Assembly: GCA_015075175.1 (NCBI GenBank)
Contig: JABTUV010000002.1
Location: forward strand, 62,001-126,000
Length of the DNA: 64,000 nucleotides
Source of the DNA: a bacterium
GTDB taxonomy: Bacteria > Hinthialibacterota > Hinthialibacteria > H5-UNCL2
Direction: 5' to 3'
Position 1 is the first letter of the stretch, and each line of letters opens with the position of its first letter. The notes under the pieces are model-generated. The model worked only from the letters and a program-made list of their open reading frames with translations, was not told the DNA's origin and made no database searches. The position numbers and the translations under genes are program-made. Positions 27,505 to 36,385 of this stretch are shown here, one piece after another.

Positions 27505-27580
27505 TGGCTGGGGAGGAAGGATTCGAACCTTCGGCCTCCTGATCCAGAGTCAGGCGTTTTACCAACTCAACTACTCCCCA
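27505..27580 (-). tRNA. tRNA-Gln (anticodon CTG)
   Basis: A 76-nt complete cloverleaf on the minus strand: acceptor TGGGGAG/CTCCCCA, D-arm GTTG...AAAC, anticodon stem CCTGA/TCAGG with loop CTCTGGA (anticodon CTG reads CAG), and T-arm GAAGG-TTCGAAT-CCTTC. Discriminator G and encoded CCA are present. Its 3' end faces the integrase fragment on the left, making it a likely integration target. Confidence 0.95.
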
Positions 27581-27637
27581 ACGGGGGACAAATATCGGAA
27601 CACATGGGCGCATTGTCAAGTGAATTCCCGGCGGTGC

Positions 27638-27783
27638 GATGGGGCCCATGAGACGAAGGGCACCCATGGGCCATGCGCCGCGCAGAATCAGCACGCGCGG
27701 CACGCAGGCGCAGCACGCTGCGCGACTACGCGGAGACGGTGCAGCGCAGGCCGCAGGCGCAGCACGTTGCGCAACTACGAGAG
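27638..27783. repeat. Intergenic palindromic repeats between tRNA-Gln and the mutase gene
   Basis: Contains a CCCATGAGAC...CCCATGGGCC motif (27641-27671) related to the CCCATAGGTCCCAT family seen at 32.8 kb. It also has two copies of GCGCAGCACG(C/T)TGCGC(G/A)ACTACG (about 27711-27740 and 27758-27783), each a near palindrome. The second type recurs at 41,841 and 47,316. Repeated copies in intergenic DNA indicate REP-like elements. The second copy overlaps the last codons of the mutase gene. Confidence 0.6.
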
Positions 27784-29142
27784 GCGGCGGGCTTCCGCCA
27801 ACAGCGGCGCGCAGAGCGCCGTCGTGTCGGCTTCCGTCGGGGCCTCCGCGATGATTCGCACCAGCGGCTCCGTCATCGACGCCCGCACGTGCACCCAACG
27901 GTCGGGATAGATCACCTTCAATCCGTCCTCATCGTTCAGCTGCGCCGATCCGTGCAAGGCGCGCGCACGCGACAACAACTCGCCCACGCGCTCGGGCGCC
28001 ACCTTGGCCGTGTGCTTGACCATGTGGTAACGCGGCAGACTCTCGACCAGCTCCGCCAGCGTCCTTCCCGTCTCGGCCATGTAATCCAAAAGAAGTCCCG
28101 CTCCGGCCAGCGCGTCGCGTCCCTCATGCACGGCGGGCCAGATGACGCCGCCGTTGCCTTCGCCGCCGATGGCGGCCCCGTGCGCCCGAATGGCGCCGAC
28201 CACGTGGGCCTCGCCGATGGGAGTGCGAATCACGCGCCCGCCGTAGCGCGCCGCCACGTCATCGATCAATCGGCTGGTCGAAAGATTGGCGACGGCAAGT
28301 CGTCCCCCACGCGCAAACACCGCCAGCGTCGTCAGGGCCAGCGTGTACTCCTCGCCGATGGCCGTCCCCGAAGCGTCGACCAGCGCGAGTCGGTCGGCGT
28401 CGGGGTCCAAGGCCATGCCCAGGTCGGCCCGCGTCTCCGATACGCGCCGGCGGAGCGCCGTCAGATTCTCCGCCAGCGGCTCGCAGGGGCGCGTGAAGCG
28501 GCCGTCGGGCACGCAGTCCAGCTCGATGACCTCACACCCCAGGAAGTTGAGCAGAAACGGCAGGGGAAGACTTCCCGCGCCCCGGCACCCGTCCACGACG
28601 ACGCGAAAATGCCGCGGATGAATGGCCTCGGGCTTGATCTGTGACAGCACGCGCTCCACGTGCGCCTTCCAGGCATCCGGAGCTTCGCGCAGATGACCGA
28701 AACGCTCGGACGGCAGACAGGGCGGCGCGCCCAGCTCGTGCAGCGACAGGAAGCGTTCCAACATCGCCGGCGACAGGAACGAGCCGTCCGGGCCGTAGAG
28801 CTTGAGCGCGTTCCACTGGCTGGGATTGTGACTGGCGGTCAGGTTGACGGCCCCGGCGGCGCGCTCCTTTTTTACCGTAAAGCCGACCGTGGGAGTGGGC
28901 GCAATACCGATGTCCAAGACGTTCTGTCCGCGTGAGAGCAATCCGGCCGCGACCGCCGCCCCGAGCGCCTGCCCGCTGGGGCGGCTGTCCCGGCCCACCA
29001 CGACGGTTCCGCGCGGGCAGAACCCGGCGAACACCGCGGCCAGGTGGAACGCCAGCTCCGGCGTCATGGCCTCTCCCACGATGCCGCGAAATCCGGCGAT
29101 GCTGACTGTCAGGCCCTCAAGCGAGGGAACTTGCTGGAGCAT
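27775..29142 (-). CDS. Phosphohexomutase (phosphoglucosamine/phosphomannomutase family)
   Basis: 455 residues from an ATG (complement 29140-29142) with GAGGA upstream. The alpha-D-phosphohexomutase motifs are all present: FRGIVGEAMT near the start, the phosphoserine loop TASHNPSQWNALK, the metal-binding loop DPDADRLALVD, the sugar-binding GGEGNGGVI and the C-terminal phosphate site RASMTEPLVRIIAEA. It interconverts hexose-1- and hexose-6-phosphates; GlmM or ManB/AlgC-type specificity cannot be decided. The GGEGNGG sugar loop and total length fit the GlmM-like archaeal/bacterial branch. Confidence 0.88.
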   Translation of the reverse strand: MLQQVPSLEGLTVSIAGFRGIVGEAMTPELAFHLAAVFAGFCPRGTVVVGRDSRPSGQALGAAVAAGLLSRGQNVLDIGIAPTPTVGFTVKKERAAGAVNLTASHNPSQWNALKLYGPDGSFLSPAMLERFLSLHELGAPPCLPSERFGHLREAPDAWKAHVERVLSQIKPEAIHPRHFRVVVDGCRGAGSLPLPFLLNFLGCEVIELDCVPDGRFTRPCEPLAENLTALRRRVSETRADLGMALDPDADRLALVDASGTAIGEEYTLALTTLAVFARGGRLAVANLSTSRLIDDVAARYGGRVIRTPIGEAHVVGAIRAHGAAIGGEGNGGVIWPAVHEGRDALAGAGLLLDYMAETGRTLAELVESLPRYHMVKHTAKVAPERVGELLSRARALHGSAQLNDEDGLKVIYPDRWVHVRASMTEPLVRIIAEAPTEADTTALCAPLLAEARRLS

Positions 29143-29318
29143 GGCGTCCTCACGTGAACGGATGACGTTTTCTATCCATTGGGAATACGGCAAACCGACG
29201 TATGTACTCCGCGAGACCAACTGGAGTTTGTACTCGGGAACGCGGATTTTTCAATGGGTCATGCCCGTCAGCGCAGACCTCCAGGGTTGGGGCCGTTCCA
29301 TCCATGGCCAGGAGGCGA

Positions 29319-32300
29319 TCAACTGGGTCGGCGGCCCCTGCGAGTCTGATCCATGAGCAGAGCGCCCGCGACCAGGTGTCCAGCACGAGGGGATCGTCGC
29401 AGCGCCTCGGCGAGGGGCCGAATATGGCGAGCGCGCGGCGACAGCCTGCGGGTGCCGCCCTCACGGCGGCCGGCGGAGAGCTGGGTGCGAGCCGCCAAGA
29501 CGTCCACGCGCGCGCGCTGGTTGGCGAACAGCACGTTGCTGCCATCCAACCCCACCAATTCCTCCGCGATGGCCCGCGCCTTTTCGTAATCCGCGAGCGC
29601 GCTGTCGTACTCGCTGCGGCGGCGCGCGATCTCGCCCCGGAGACGCAGCGCGGACGCCTCCTCGTTGCGCAGGAAGGCGTTTTCCGGCAACTTCTCGCGC
29701 ACCGCGGCGAGGCGAGCCAGGGCGTGCTCGACTTCGCTCTGGGCGGCGGCCAGGTCGCCCATGCGGATCAGGATATCGACCATGTCCAAGGCGGCGCCGG
29801 CCTCCTTGCCGGCCAGCGTAAGGCTGGCGGGATTGCGGGCGACCAGCTCGCTGAGAACCTGCCGGCCGCGCCGGCATTCCTCCAGCGCCTCCGGCAGGCG
29901 GTTGCGGGCGGTCAGCACGCGCGCGTTGCGCAGGCGGAGACCCGCGGCCTCGCTCAGAAAGGTGGCGTTGTCGGTGGCATGGCGCAGCAGTTCGCCTGCA
30001 ATGGATTGGGCCAAAGAGAAGGACTGCGAGGCCTCGTCGATGTTCCAGCGCGTCAAGAGGAGGCTGCCGCGCAGGCGGGTGGTCGCCAGGAGCGAGTTTT
30101 TCCAGACTACGTTGAGCGGGTCCTGGCTGGCGAGGCGGGCGGCCAGCGTGTGCGCGTCGGCCTGCTCGGCCAGGGCGTCGGCCGCCTTGCCCTGCAGCGA
30201 CAGCACGTCGGCGATGCGGCTCTTGGTGGAAACCAGATCGTGGATCAGTTCGGTGTTGTCGGGACGGGCGGCGATCAGGCGAGTGCTGCCGTCCTCGGCC
30301 TTGCGGAAATATTCGAGGGCGGCGGAGAGGCGCCCGCGGTCGAAGGCCAACATGCCCAATTGGCGGTGGATGAACACCAGCGAGCGCGCCCAGACGGAAT
30401 TGGCCGGTTGGTCATGGCGGTGTTTATCCGCCAGGGTCAGCGCGCGCTGGATGATGCGCTCCGCGTCCGCGAAGCGTCCCTCGCCCGACAGCGATTCGCT
30501 GTAATAGGTCAGCACGCTGACCAGGTTCTGCTCCAGGGTGGCGTCGTCCGGCCGCGCCACCAGCATCTCCTCGACCAGTGCAATGGCCGCCTCGAACGAC
30601 GCGAATCCTTCCGTGGGCCGGTCGGCGAACATGTGCGCCTGAGCGATGCGATAGTGGACCCAGAACAGGTTGCCCTTGGCGATGTGGTCCTTGGGGTCGG
30701 TTTCCACCTGGCGAGCCAAGACGCCGCGGGCCATGTCGTAGGCGGAGAGGGCGTCGGCGGGGCGGCCCTGGTGCAGGAAGACGTCGCCGATGTTGAGAAA
30801 GGCGGCCGCGCGCTTGGAGCCGGCGACGCGGTCTTTGGGATTGTCAGGCAATTGGGCGTAGTACTCCATGGACTGGCGCGCGGTTCCCTCCAGGAGGTCC
30901 AGGCGGCCGACTTCCTTGAGTTTGTCGCGCAGGTCGAAGAGCATGAAGTTGATGAGAGACTCGGCGCGGGCGCGGCTGGCGTCGGCCACGCGGCGCTGCA
31001 TCTGCTCGCGATAGAACCCCCAGAAGAGGAGGAGCGCGGAAGCCAGAAAGACCGTGGCGGCGACGGACAGGAAACGCAGAGTGCGGCGGCGCGCAAAGGC
31101 GGCCTCCGCCTGCCGCTGGCTTTCCGCCAGGTCGGCGCGAATCTGCTCCAGGTTGCGCAATTTTTTCGCCAGCTCGGAAACGCTGGCATAGCGTTCCGCC
31201 GGATTGCCGGCAAAGCACGGCGCCATGATGTCGGCCAGGAGCCGGTCGTGCACGTCTTTGCGCCAGTCCGGCGCCAGTCCGCGCGAAAGGTCGCCGATGG
31301 CGATCTGATACAGCACCACGCCCAGCGAGTAGATGTCCGAACGGGTCGAGGCGGGTTGGCCGGCGACCAGTTCCGGCGCCATGTAGAGATGCGTGCCCGA
31401 GCGGGAGCTCATCTCCGTGCCCATGAAGGTCTGGGTGAAGCCCATCGCCGTCTTGCCTTCCAGCAGCTCGCTGGAAACCACCTGGCCGATGCCGAAGTCG
31501 GTCAGCTTGACCTGCACGTCGATGTTGTTGCGGCTGGAGACGAGGATGTTGGAGGGTTTGATGTCGCGATGGATGATGCCGGCGTCGTGGGCCGCCTGGA
31601 GGGCGTCGGCGACCTGGGCCACGATCTCCAGGCGCGTCTGGATGGGCAGGCGCTCGCGCACGCGCGCGTCCTCCCAGAATTGGCCCAGGTCCCGTCCCTC
31701 GACCGCCTCCATCACGATGTAGTACGGCGGCTCGTCGAAGAAGACGTCGTAGAGGCGGACGATGTTGGGATGCTCGCCGATCTGCTGGCGCAGGAGGCGG
31801 AAGAGCGTGACCTCGCGTTTCAAGGAGCGGACGCGGTCGGCGCGGAAGCAGAACTTGAAGACGCGCACCTCCTTCATGGTCTTGTGGCGCGCCTTCCAGA
31901 CTTCGCCGAAGCCGCCTTCCCCCAGCTTCTCGACCAGCGTCCAGCCGGGGGCGGTGGGAATCTCCTGGTCGATGGCGGGCCGCCAGCCCAGCACCGGCTC
32001 CTGGTCGGCGGAGACCACGCGATGCGCTTTCTCCGAGTCGGTGGGCGGCGCAAGCGGCGCGTGCGTCGTCTCGCCTACTTCGCAGATGCCGAAGGGATGG
32101 TCCACGCCCTTGAAGCGGTAGGCGCCGTGCTCCAGCCAGGAGATTTCTCCAAGCCCCACGAACTCCTCGCCGCGCAGGACGGTGCGGGAGTTGTCGAAGA
32201 CGCTGCGGGTGAGAAGCGTCTGGCCGCCGGAGGCCAGCGACATGACGCGGCTGGCGGTATCCACCTGGATGCCCAACACATCCATGGCGCCGGCTTCCTG

Positions 32301-32684
32301 CTTCTCCTGGATGAAGACTTCGCCCATATGGATGCCGATGCGCACGAAGATGGGACGGGGGGTCTCGCGCGAGACTTCGCGCAGGGCCGCGTGCACCTGC
32401 AGCGCAAAGCGCACCGCGTCCGATGGCCGCAGGAACACGATGAAGAATGAGTCGCCCGCGGTACTGATCTCCTGAGAGTCCCGGAACCGCTCCAGCACCC
32501 GGCGGATGGTATCCTGCTGCAGGCGGATCATGCGGGTCCCGGCGGCATCGCCCAAATCCTGCTTGGCACGGGTCGATTCCACCATGTCGGTGAAGACCAG
32601 CGTCAAGACGCCGGTGCGATGGCGAACGCGGAATTCCTCGATTTCCTGGCGGTGCTTATCCGTGAGCGGAACGGGACCGATCAT
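29319..32684 (-). CDS. Adenylate-cyclase-like domain / Ser-Thr protein kinase / TPR membrane protein
   Basis: About 1,121 residues. Residues ~22-190 form a class III nucleotide-cyclase homology domain (VLTLVFTDMVEST, STAGDSFFIVFLRPSDAV, IRIGIHMGEV-like VRIGIHMGEVF). Residues ~235-520 are a Hanks-type kinase: GEGGFGEVWKA, VRVFKF lysine, HRDIKPSNILV, DFGIGQ and MAPELVAG. A single membrane span (ATVFLASALLLFWGFY) follows, then a long TPR array rich in LAEALEYFRKA-type helices. The last ~45 residues (from about 29455) may be out of frame. Cyclase-domain-first kinases of this kind are probably signal receptors; whether the cyclase is active is unknown. Confidence 0.88.
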   Translation of the reverse strand: MIGPVPLTDKHRQEIEEFRVRHRTGVLTLVFTDMVESTRAKQDLGDAAGTRMIRLQQDTIRRVLERFRDSQEISTAGDSFFIVFLRPSDAVRFALQVHAALREVSRETPRPIFVRIGIHMGEVFIQEKQEAGAMDVLGIQVDTASRVMSLASGGQTLLTRSVFDNSRTVLRGEEFVGLGEISWLEHGAYRFKGVDHPFGICEVGETTHAPLAPPTDSEKAHRVVSADQEPVLGWRPAIDQEIPTAPGWTLVEKLGEGGFGEVWKARHKTMKEVRVFKFCFRADRVRSLKREVTLFRLLRQQIGEHPNIVRLYDVFFDEPPYYIVMEAVEGRDLGQFWEDARVRERLPIQTRLEIVAQVADALQAAHDAGIIHRDIKPSNILVSSRNNIDVQVKLTDFGIGQVVSSELLEGKTAMGFTQTFMGTEMSSRSGTHLYMAPELVAGQPASTRSDIYSLGVVLYQIAIGDLSRGLAPDWRKDVHDRLLADIMAPCFAGNPAERYASVSELAKKLRNLEQIRADLAESQRQAEAAFARRRTLRFLSVAATVFLASALLLFWGFYREQMQRRVADASRARAESLINFMLFDLRDKLKEVGRLDLLEGTARQSMEYYAQLPDNPKDRVAGSKRAAAFLNIGDVFLHQGRPADALSAYDMARGVLARQVETDPKDHIAKGNLFWVHYRIAQAHMFADRPTEGFASFEAAIALVEEMLVARPDDATLEQNLVSVLTYYSESLSGEGRFADAERIIQRALTLADKHRHDQPANSVWARSLVFIHRQLGMLAFDRGRLSAALEYFRKAEDGSTRLIAARPDNTELIHDLVSTKSRIADVLSLQGKAADALAEQADAHTLAARLASQDPLNVVWKNSLLATTRLRGSLLLTRWNIDEASQSFSLAQSIAGELLRHATDNATFLSEAAGLRLRNARVLTARNRLPEALEECRRGRQVLSELVARNPASLTLAGKEAGAALDMVDILIRMGDLAAAQSEVEHALARLAAVREKLPENAFLRNEEASALRLRGEIARRRSEYDSALADYEKARAIAEELVGLDGSNVLFANQRARVDVLAARTQLSAGRREGGTRRLSPRARHIRPLAEALRRSPRAGHLVAGALLMDQTRRGRRPS

Positions 32685-32763
32685 GCGAGCCCTCTTGGGC
32701 TTGGGAGTTTCGTGAGATTGATTATCAATTTTTTGACGGCGGCGTCAAGAGCGGAGCAAAGGA

Positions 32764-32874
32764 GATGGGACCAATAAGACCCATGGGACCTATGGGACAG
32801 TTCTTGTGCGCACGGAGTGGGCAGGCGGAACGTGGCCCCAGCCCCATAGGTCCCATGCGTCCCATAGGACTCAT
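32764..32874. repeat. Intergenic inverted repeat built from CCCATAGGTCCCAT units
   Basis: Left arm 32764-32798 (ATGGGACC...ATGGGACCTATGGGAC) pairs with right arm 32841-32874 (CCCCATAGGTCCCATGCGTC, then CCATAGGACTCAT). The loop is ~40 bp. Related shorter copies occur at about 27,640 and 57,808. It lies between divergent genes (kinase and alaS). Confidence 0.65.
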
Positions 32875-32972
32875 TCGACCTCGCCCCCGTGCTTGACTTA
32901 GCTGCCTAGCTCCTCTAACCTTAACGATTCCTTTTTGGGAATGATTCTGAGAGTTGGGATGGTCGTCGGCGG

Positions 32973-35564
32973 ATGCGTGGGAGCGAGATTCGGCGGTCTT
33001 TTCTGGACTTTTTCGTGGCTCGTGGGCACACGGAGATCGAAAGCGACCTGCTCGTGCCCCGGTCCGATCCGACGCTGCTTTTCACCAGCGCGGGTATGGT
33101 CCAATTCAAGGCGCATTTCCTGGGCCAGGCGACCGATGGCCTGACCCGCGCCACCACCTGCCAGAAGTGCTTCCGCACCAGCGACATCGAGAACGTCGGC
33201 TACACCGCCCGGCACCACACGTTCTTCGAGATGCTGGGCAACTTCTCGTTCGGCGATTACTTCAAGCGCGAGGCCATCGCCTGGGGGTGGGAATGGGTGA
33301 CACAGGTTCTTCGGATTCCCGTCGAGGACCTCTGGGTGACGCATTACGAAGAAGACGAGGAGGCGGCGGGGATCTGGGAGCGCGAGATCGGCGTGGCCCG
33401 CGACCGCATCGTGGCGACGGGCAAGAAGGACAACTGGTGGGGTCCGGTCGGGGACAGCGGTCCGTGCGGTCCGTGCTCGGAAATCCACGTGGACCGGGGG
33501 CCGTCCTACGGAGAAAAGAACACCATCCACGACGGCGGCGACCGCTTCGTCGAGATCTGGAACCTGGTCTTCACCCAGTACGACCAGCAGAAGGACGGCA
33601 GGTTGGTCGAGTTGCCGCGCAAGAACATCGACACCGGGGCGGGGCTGGAGCGGATCGCCTCGGTGATGCAGGACGTTCCCAGCAACTTCGAGACGGACCT
33701 CTTGCGCCCGCTGTTGAGCAGGGCGGAGGAACTCTCGGGCAAGCGTTATGGTTCTTCCAGCGAAATCTCGATCTCCATGCGCGTGCTGGCGGACCATGGG
33801 CGGGCGATCACGTTCTGTATCGCCGACGGGGTACTGCCGGCGAATCTGGGACGGGGCTACGTCTTGCGGAGGATCATCCGGCGCGCGGTGCGACATGGGC
33901 GGCGGCTGGGCATCGACCGGCCCTTCCTCTCCGAGCTGGCCGATGTGACCGTGGAGGTCATGCACGACACCTATCCGGAACTTGCGGGCCGGCTGGAGTA
34001 CGTCAAGCGCGTGGCGCTGGCGGAGGAGCAGGCCTTCGCCAAAACGCTCCTGCGCGGCACGGAACTGCTGGATCAATTGATGGCCGAAACACGAGCCGGC
34101 GGCGGCCGGCAGCTGCCGGGCGAGGAGCTCTTCCGGCTCTTTGATACCTATGGATTCCCGTACGACCTGACGGAGGAGATCGCCCGCGAACAGGGCCTCG
34201 ACTGCGACCGGACCGGATTTGAGGCGGAGATGGAGAAGCAGCGGCAGCGCGCGCGCGCCGCTTGGAAGGGCAGCGGCCAGGTCGGCCATCGCGAACTTCC
34301 CGCCGAACTGCTCTCGGCCCGGACCACGTTTCTGGGCTACGACGAGCTGGAGTCGCAGGAATGCGAGATTCTGGCCATTCTCTGTGACGATGACCCCGTA
34401 GAGTCACTGGAGGCGGGGCGGCAGGCCGAGATCATTTTGGACCGGACGCCGTTCTATGCCGAGGCCGGCGGGCAGGTCGGCGACGTGGGGGTGCTGGAGG
34501 CCGGCAGCGGTGCGTTCCAGGTGGAAGATACGCAGAAGACGCAACACGGCGTGTATCTGCACCGAGGGCGGCTGCTGCGCGGGGTATTGAAGCCGGGCGA
34601 GCACGTGACGGCGCGCGTGGACCGGCAGAAGCGCAGCCTGACGATGGCGCACCACAGCGCCACGCATCTCTTGCAGGCGGCGCTGCGGCAGGTGTTGGGC
34701 GGGCACGTGCAGCAATCCGGCAGCCGGGTGTCGCCCGACTCGCTGCGCTTTGACTTTACCCATTTCGAGGCGGTTTCGCCCGGGCAGATGGAGGAGGTCG
34801 AGAGGCGCGTCAATGCGTGGGTGTGGGAGAATCTGCCGGTGGTGGCGCAGGAGATGGACCTGGAGGAGGCGAGGCGGGCCGGGGCGCTGGCCTTCTTCGG
34901 CGAGAAGTACGGCGAGCGGGTGCGGGTGGTGCGCATGGGAGACGTATCGCAGGAACTTTGCGGCGGCACGCACGTGCGACGCACCGGCGACATCGGCCTG
35001 GTAGCCCTGGTCAAAGAGTCGTCGATTTCAGCCGGCAATCGGCGGGTCGAGGGGCTGGCGGGCGCGCGGGCCTGGGAGCGGCTGAAGGGCGAGCTCTTGG
35101 CGGAACGCCGGAAGAGCGAGGACTATGCGGAGAGGCTGCGGCGGCTGGAGAAGGAGCTGGGCGAGCTGCGCGCGGCGGGGCAGAAGAACTTGGCCGCCCG
35201 ACTGGCGGGCGAGGCGGCTGAGGTGGGCGGGGCGCGGTTCCTGGTGCGCTCCCTGAATGGGGTGCAAGACGTTGATTTGGATACAGTTATGGACGGACTC
35301 AAGGACCGGTTGCCCAATGCGGTGATTGTTTTGGCCGACGAGCGGGACGGGCGCGTGGTTTTCCTATGTACGGTGAGCGATAATTTGGTTACCCAGGGAC
35401 TGCACGCGGGCCATCTGGTCAAGGAACTCGCGCAGCTGACCGGCGGCGGGGGTGGGGGCAAGCCCACGCGCGCGCAGGCCGGCGGCAAGGACCCCTCCAA
35501 GCTGGGGGAAGCGCTGGCGTTGGCCGAGCGCCGCATCCGGGAAACCTTGAGTAAGAGAGGGTAA
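32973..35564 (+). CDS. alaS: Alanine--tRNA ligase
   Basis: 863 residues, normal length. The class II core starts RRSFLDFFVARGHTEIESD with motif-2 region RTSDIENVGYTARHHTFFEM and GNFSFGDYFKREAI. The editing domain has the zinc site HHSATHLLQAAL ... CGGTHVRRTGDIG, and the C-terminal DHHA1-like region ends in a Gly-rich GGGGGGKPTRAQAGG. It charges tRNA-Ala. It is followed 5 bp later by a secreted-protein gene, then secA. Confidence 0.97.
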   Translation: MRGSEIRRSFLDFFVARGHTEIESDLLVPRSDPTLLFTSAGMVQFKAHFLGQATDGLTRATTCQKCFRTSDIENVGYTARHHTFFEMLGNFSFGDYFKREAIAWGWEWVTQVLRIPVEDLWVTHYEEDEEAAGIWEREIGVARDRIVATGKKDNWWGPVGDSGPCGPCSEIHVDRGPSYGEKNTIHDGGDRFVEIWNLVFTQYDQQKDGRLVELPRKNIDTGAGLERIASVMQDVPSNFETDLLRPLLSRAEELSGKRYGSSSEISISMRVLADHGRAITFCIADGVLPANLGRGYVLRRIIRRAVRHGRRLGIDRPFLSELADVTVEVMHDTYPELAGRLEYVKRVALAEEQAFAKTLLRGTELLDQLMAETRAGGGRQLPGEELFRLFDTYGFPYDLTEEIAREQGLDCDRTGFEAEMEKQRQRARAAWKGSGQVGHRELPAELLSARTTFLGYDELESQECEILAILCDDDPVESLEAGRQAEIILDRTPFYAEAGGQVGDVGVLEAGSGAFQVEDTQKTQHGVYLHRGRLLRGVLKPGEHVTARVDRQKRSLTMAHHSATHLLQAALRQVLGGHVQQSGSRVSPDSLRFDFTHFEAVSPGQMEEVERRVNAWVWENLPVVAQEMDLEEARRAGALAFFGEKYGERVRVVRMGDVSQELCGGTHVRRTGDIGLVALVKESSISAGNRRVEGLAGARAWERLKGELLAERRKSEDYAERLRRLEKELGELRAAGQKNLAARLAGEAAEVGGARFLVRSLNGVQDVDLDTVMDGLKDRLPNAVIVLADERDGRVVFLCTVSDNLVTQGLHAGHLVKELAQLTGGGGGGKPTRAQAGGKDPSKLGEALALAERRIRETLSKRG

Positions 35565-35569
35565 CGCTC

Positions 35570-36340
35570 ATGGCTCTTCGTCAATCGGTCGGCGGCTGGA
35601 GGGTGGGGTTGTGCGCCGCGGGGTTCATTGCGCTTTTCGTATTGCAGGCGGGTCGCCCGCCCGCCGCGGACGTCAAGCTGCAGGACCTGATCGAGGGGGG
35701 CGGTGCGCCGAAGGTCACCGGCAGCGTGGCGGCCGCGACCAGTGAGCTCAAACAGGTCGGCTTCAAGATCGGCGGCGACCGCTATCGCAACAACTTTGAC
35801 GACGAGCGCTGGCGCAACGAATGTTTCGCCTACCAGGGCATGGGCCACCTGGACGGAAAATATCTGGATTTTGTTTACGGTGGGGATGATGTCATCGTGT
35901 TCTGTCTCACCGCGCCGCAGGTGAAGAACGGCGGCAAGCTCAAGATTACCGCGTTGATCGCGGCCGATCCGGGGGACGTGGAGATTTCCACCTCGGCGGA
36001 TCATCGGAACTACAAGCGGGTGGCCGGCATCTCGCGGCTGGGGACGCTGGAGGTGGACCTGCCGCCGTCCTCGGGTGACGAGATGTACGTCATGCTGGAC
36101 GGGCGGGCCGGCAACGGGGTCGTGGTGGACGATCTTGAGATCACGCTCTCCGCTGAGGGTCCGACGCCGACGCCCACCCCGACGCCGACGCAGACGCCGG
36201 CGGTCAGGGACGACCGGCCGGGCTACCAGCGCACCACCCCCGGCACGACGCGCGGCGAGCGCTACGAATTCGATCGCCGTCCGCCGGGAACCACCACCGG
36301 CCCGCGCGACCGCACCGGCATCACGCCGCCCGAGAAGTGA
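35570..36340 (+). CDS. Secreted protein with TPTPTP linker and basic tail, function unknown
   Basis: 256 residues. An N-terminal hydrophobic signal (GLCAAGFIALFVLQAG) leads a beta-rich domain of about 180 residues with DRYRNNFDDERWRNECFAYQ and VYGGDDVIVFCL. Then comes a (TP)n linker and an Arg/Thr/Gly-rich disordered tail (GTTRGERYEFDRR). No known catalytic motif. It sits between alaS (5 bp) and secA, possibly in one transcript. The beta domain may be a ligand-binding sandwich, an inference from composition only. Confidence 0.7.
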   Translation: MALRQSVGGWRVGLCAAGFIALFVLQAGRPPAADVKLQDLIEGGGAPKVTGSVAAATSELKQVGFKIGGDRYRNNFDDERWRNECFAYQGMGHLDGKYLDFVYGGDDVIVFCLTAPQVKNGGKLKITALIAADPGDVEISTSADHRNYKRVAGISRLGTLEVDLPPSSGDEMYVMLDGRAGNGVVVDDLEITLSAEGPTPTPTPTPTQTPAVRDDRPGYQRTTPGTTRGERYEFDRRPPGTTTGPRDRTGITPPEK

Positions 36341-36385
36341 GGCCGTGACGGCGAAGTTTTTTACGACTGAGAGACCATCGACTTC

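Noticed and set aside
27377-27898. 173-residue minus-strand open frame
   Set aside because: Runs through the tRNA-Gln gene and repeats; it is a non-coding artefact.
29202-32450. 1,082-residue open frame on the plus strand
   Set aside because: Antisense to the cyclase-kinase-TPR gene; low-complexity Gln/Val/Gly-rich composition with no motifs.
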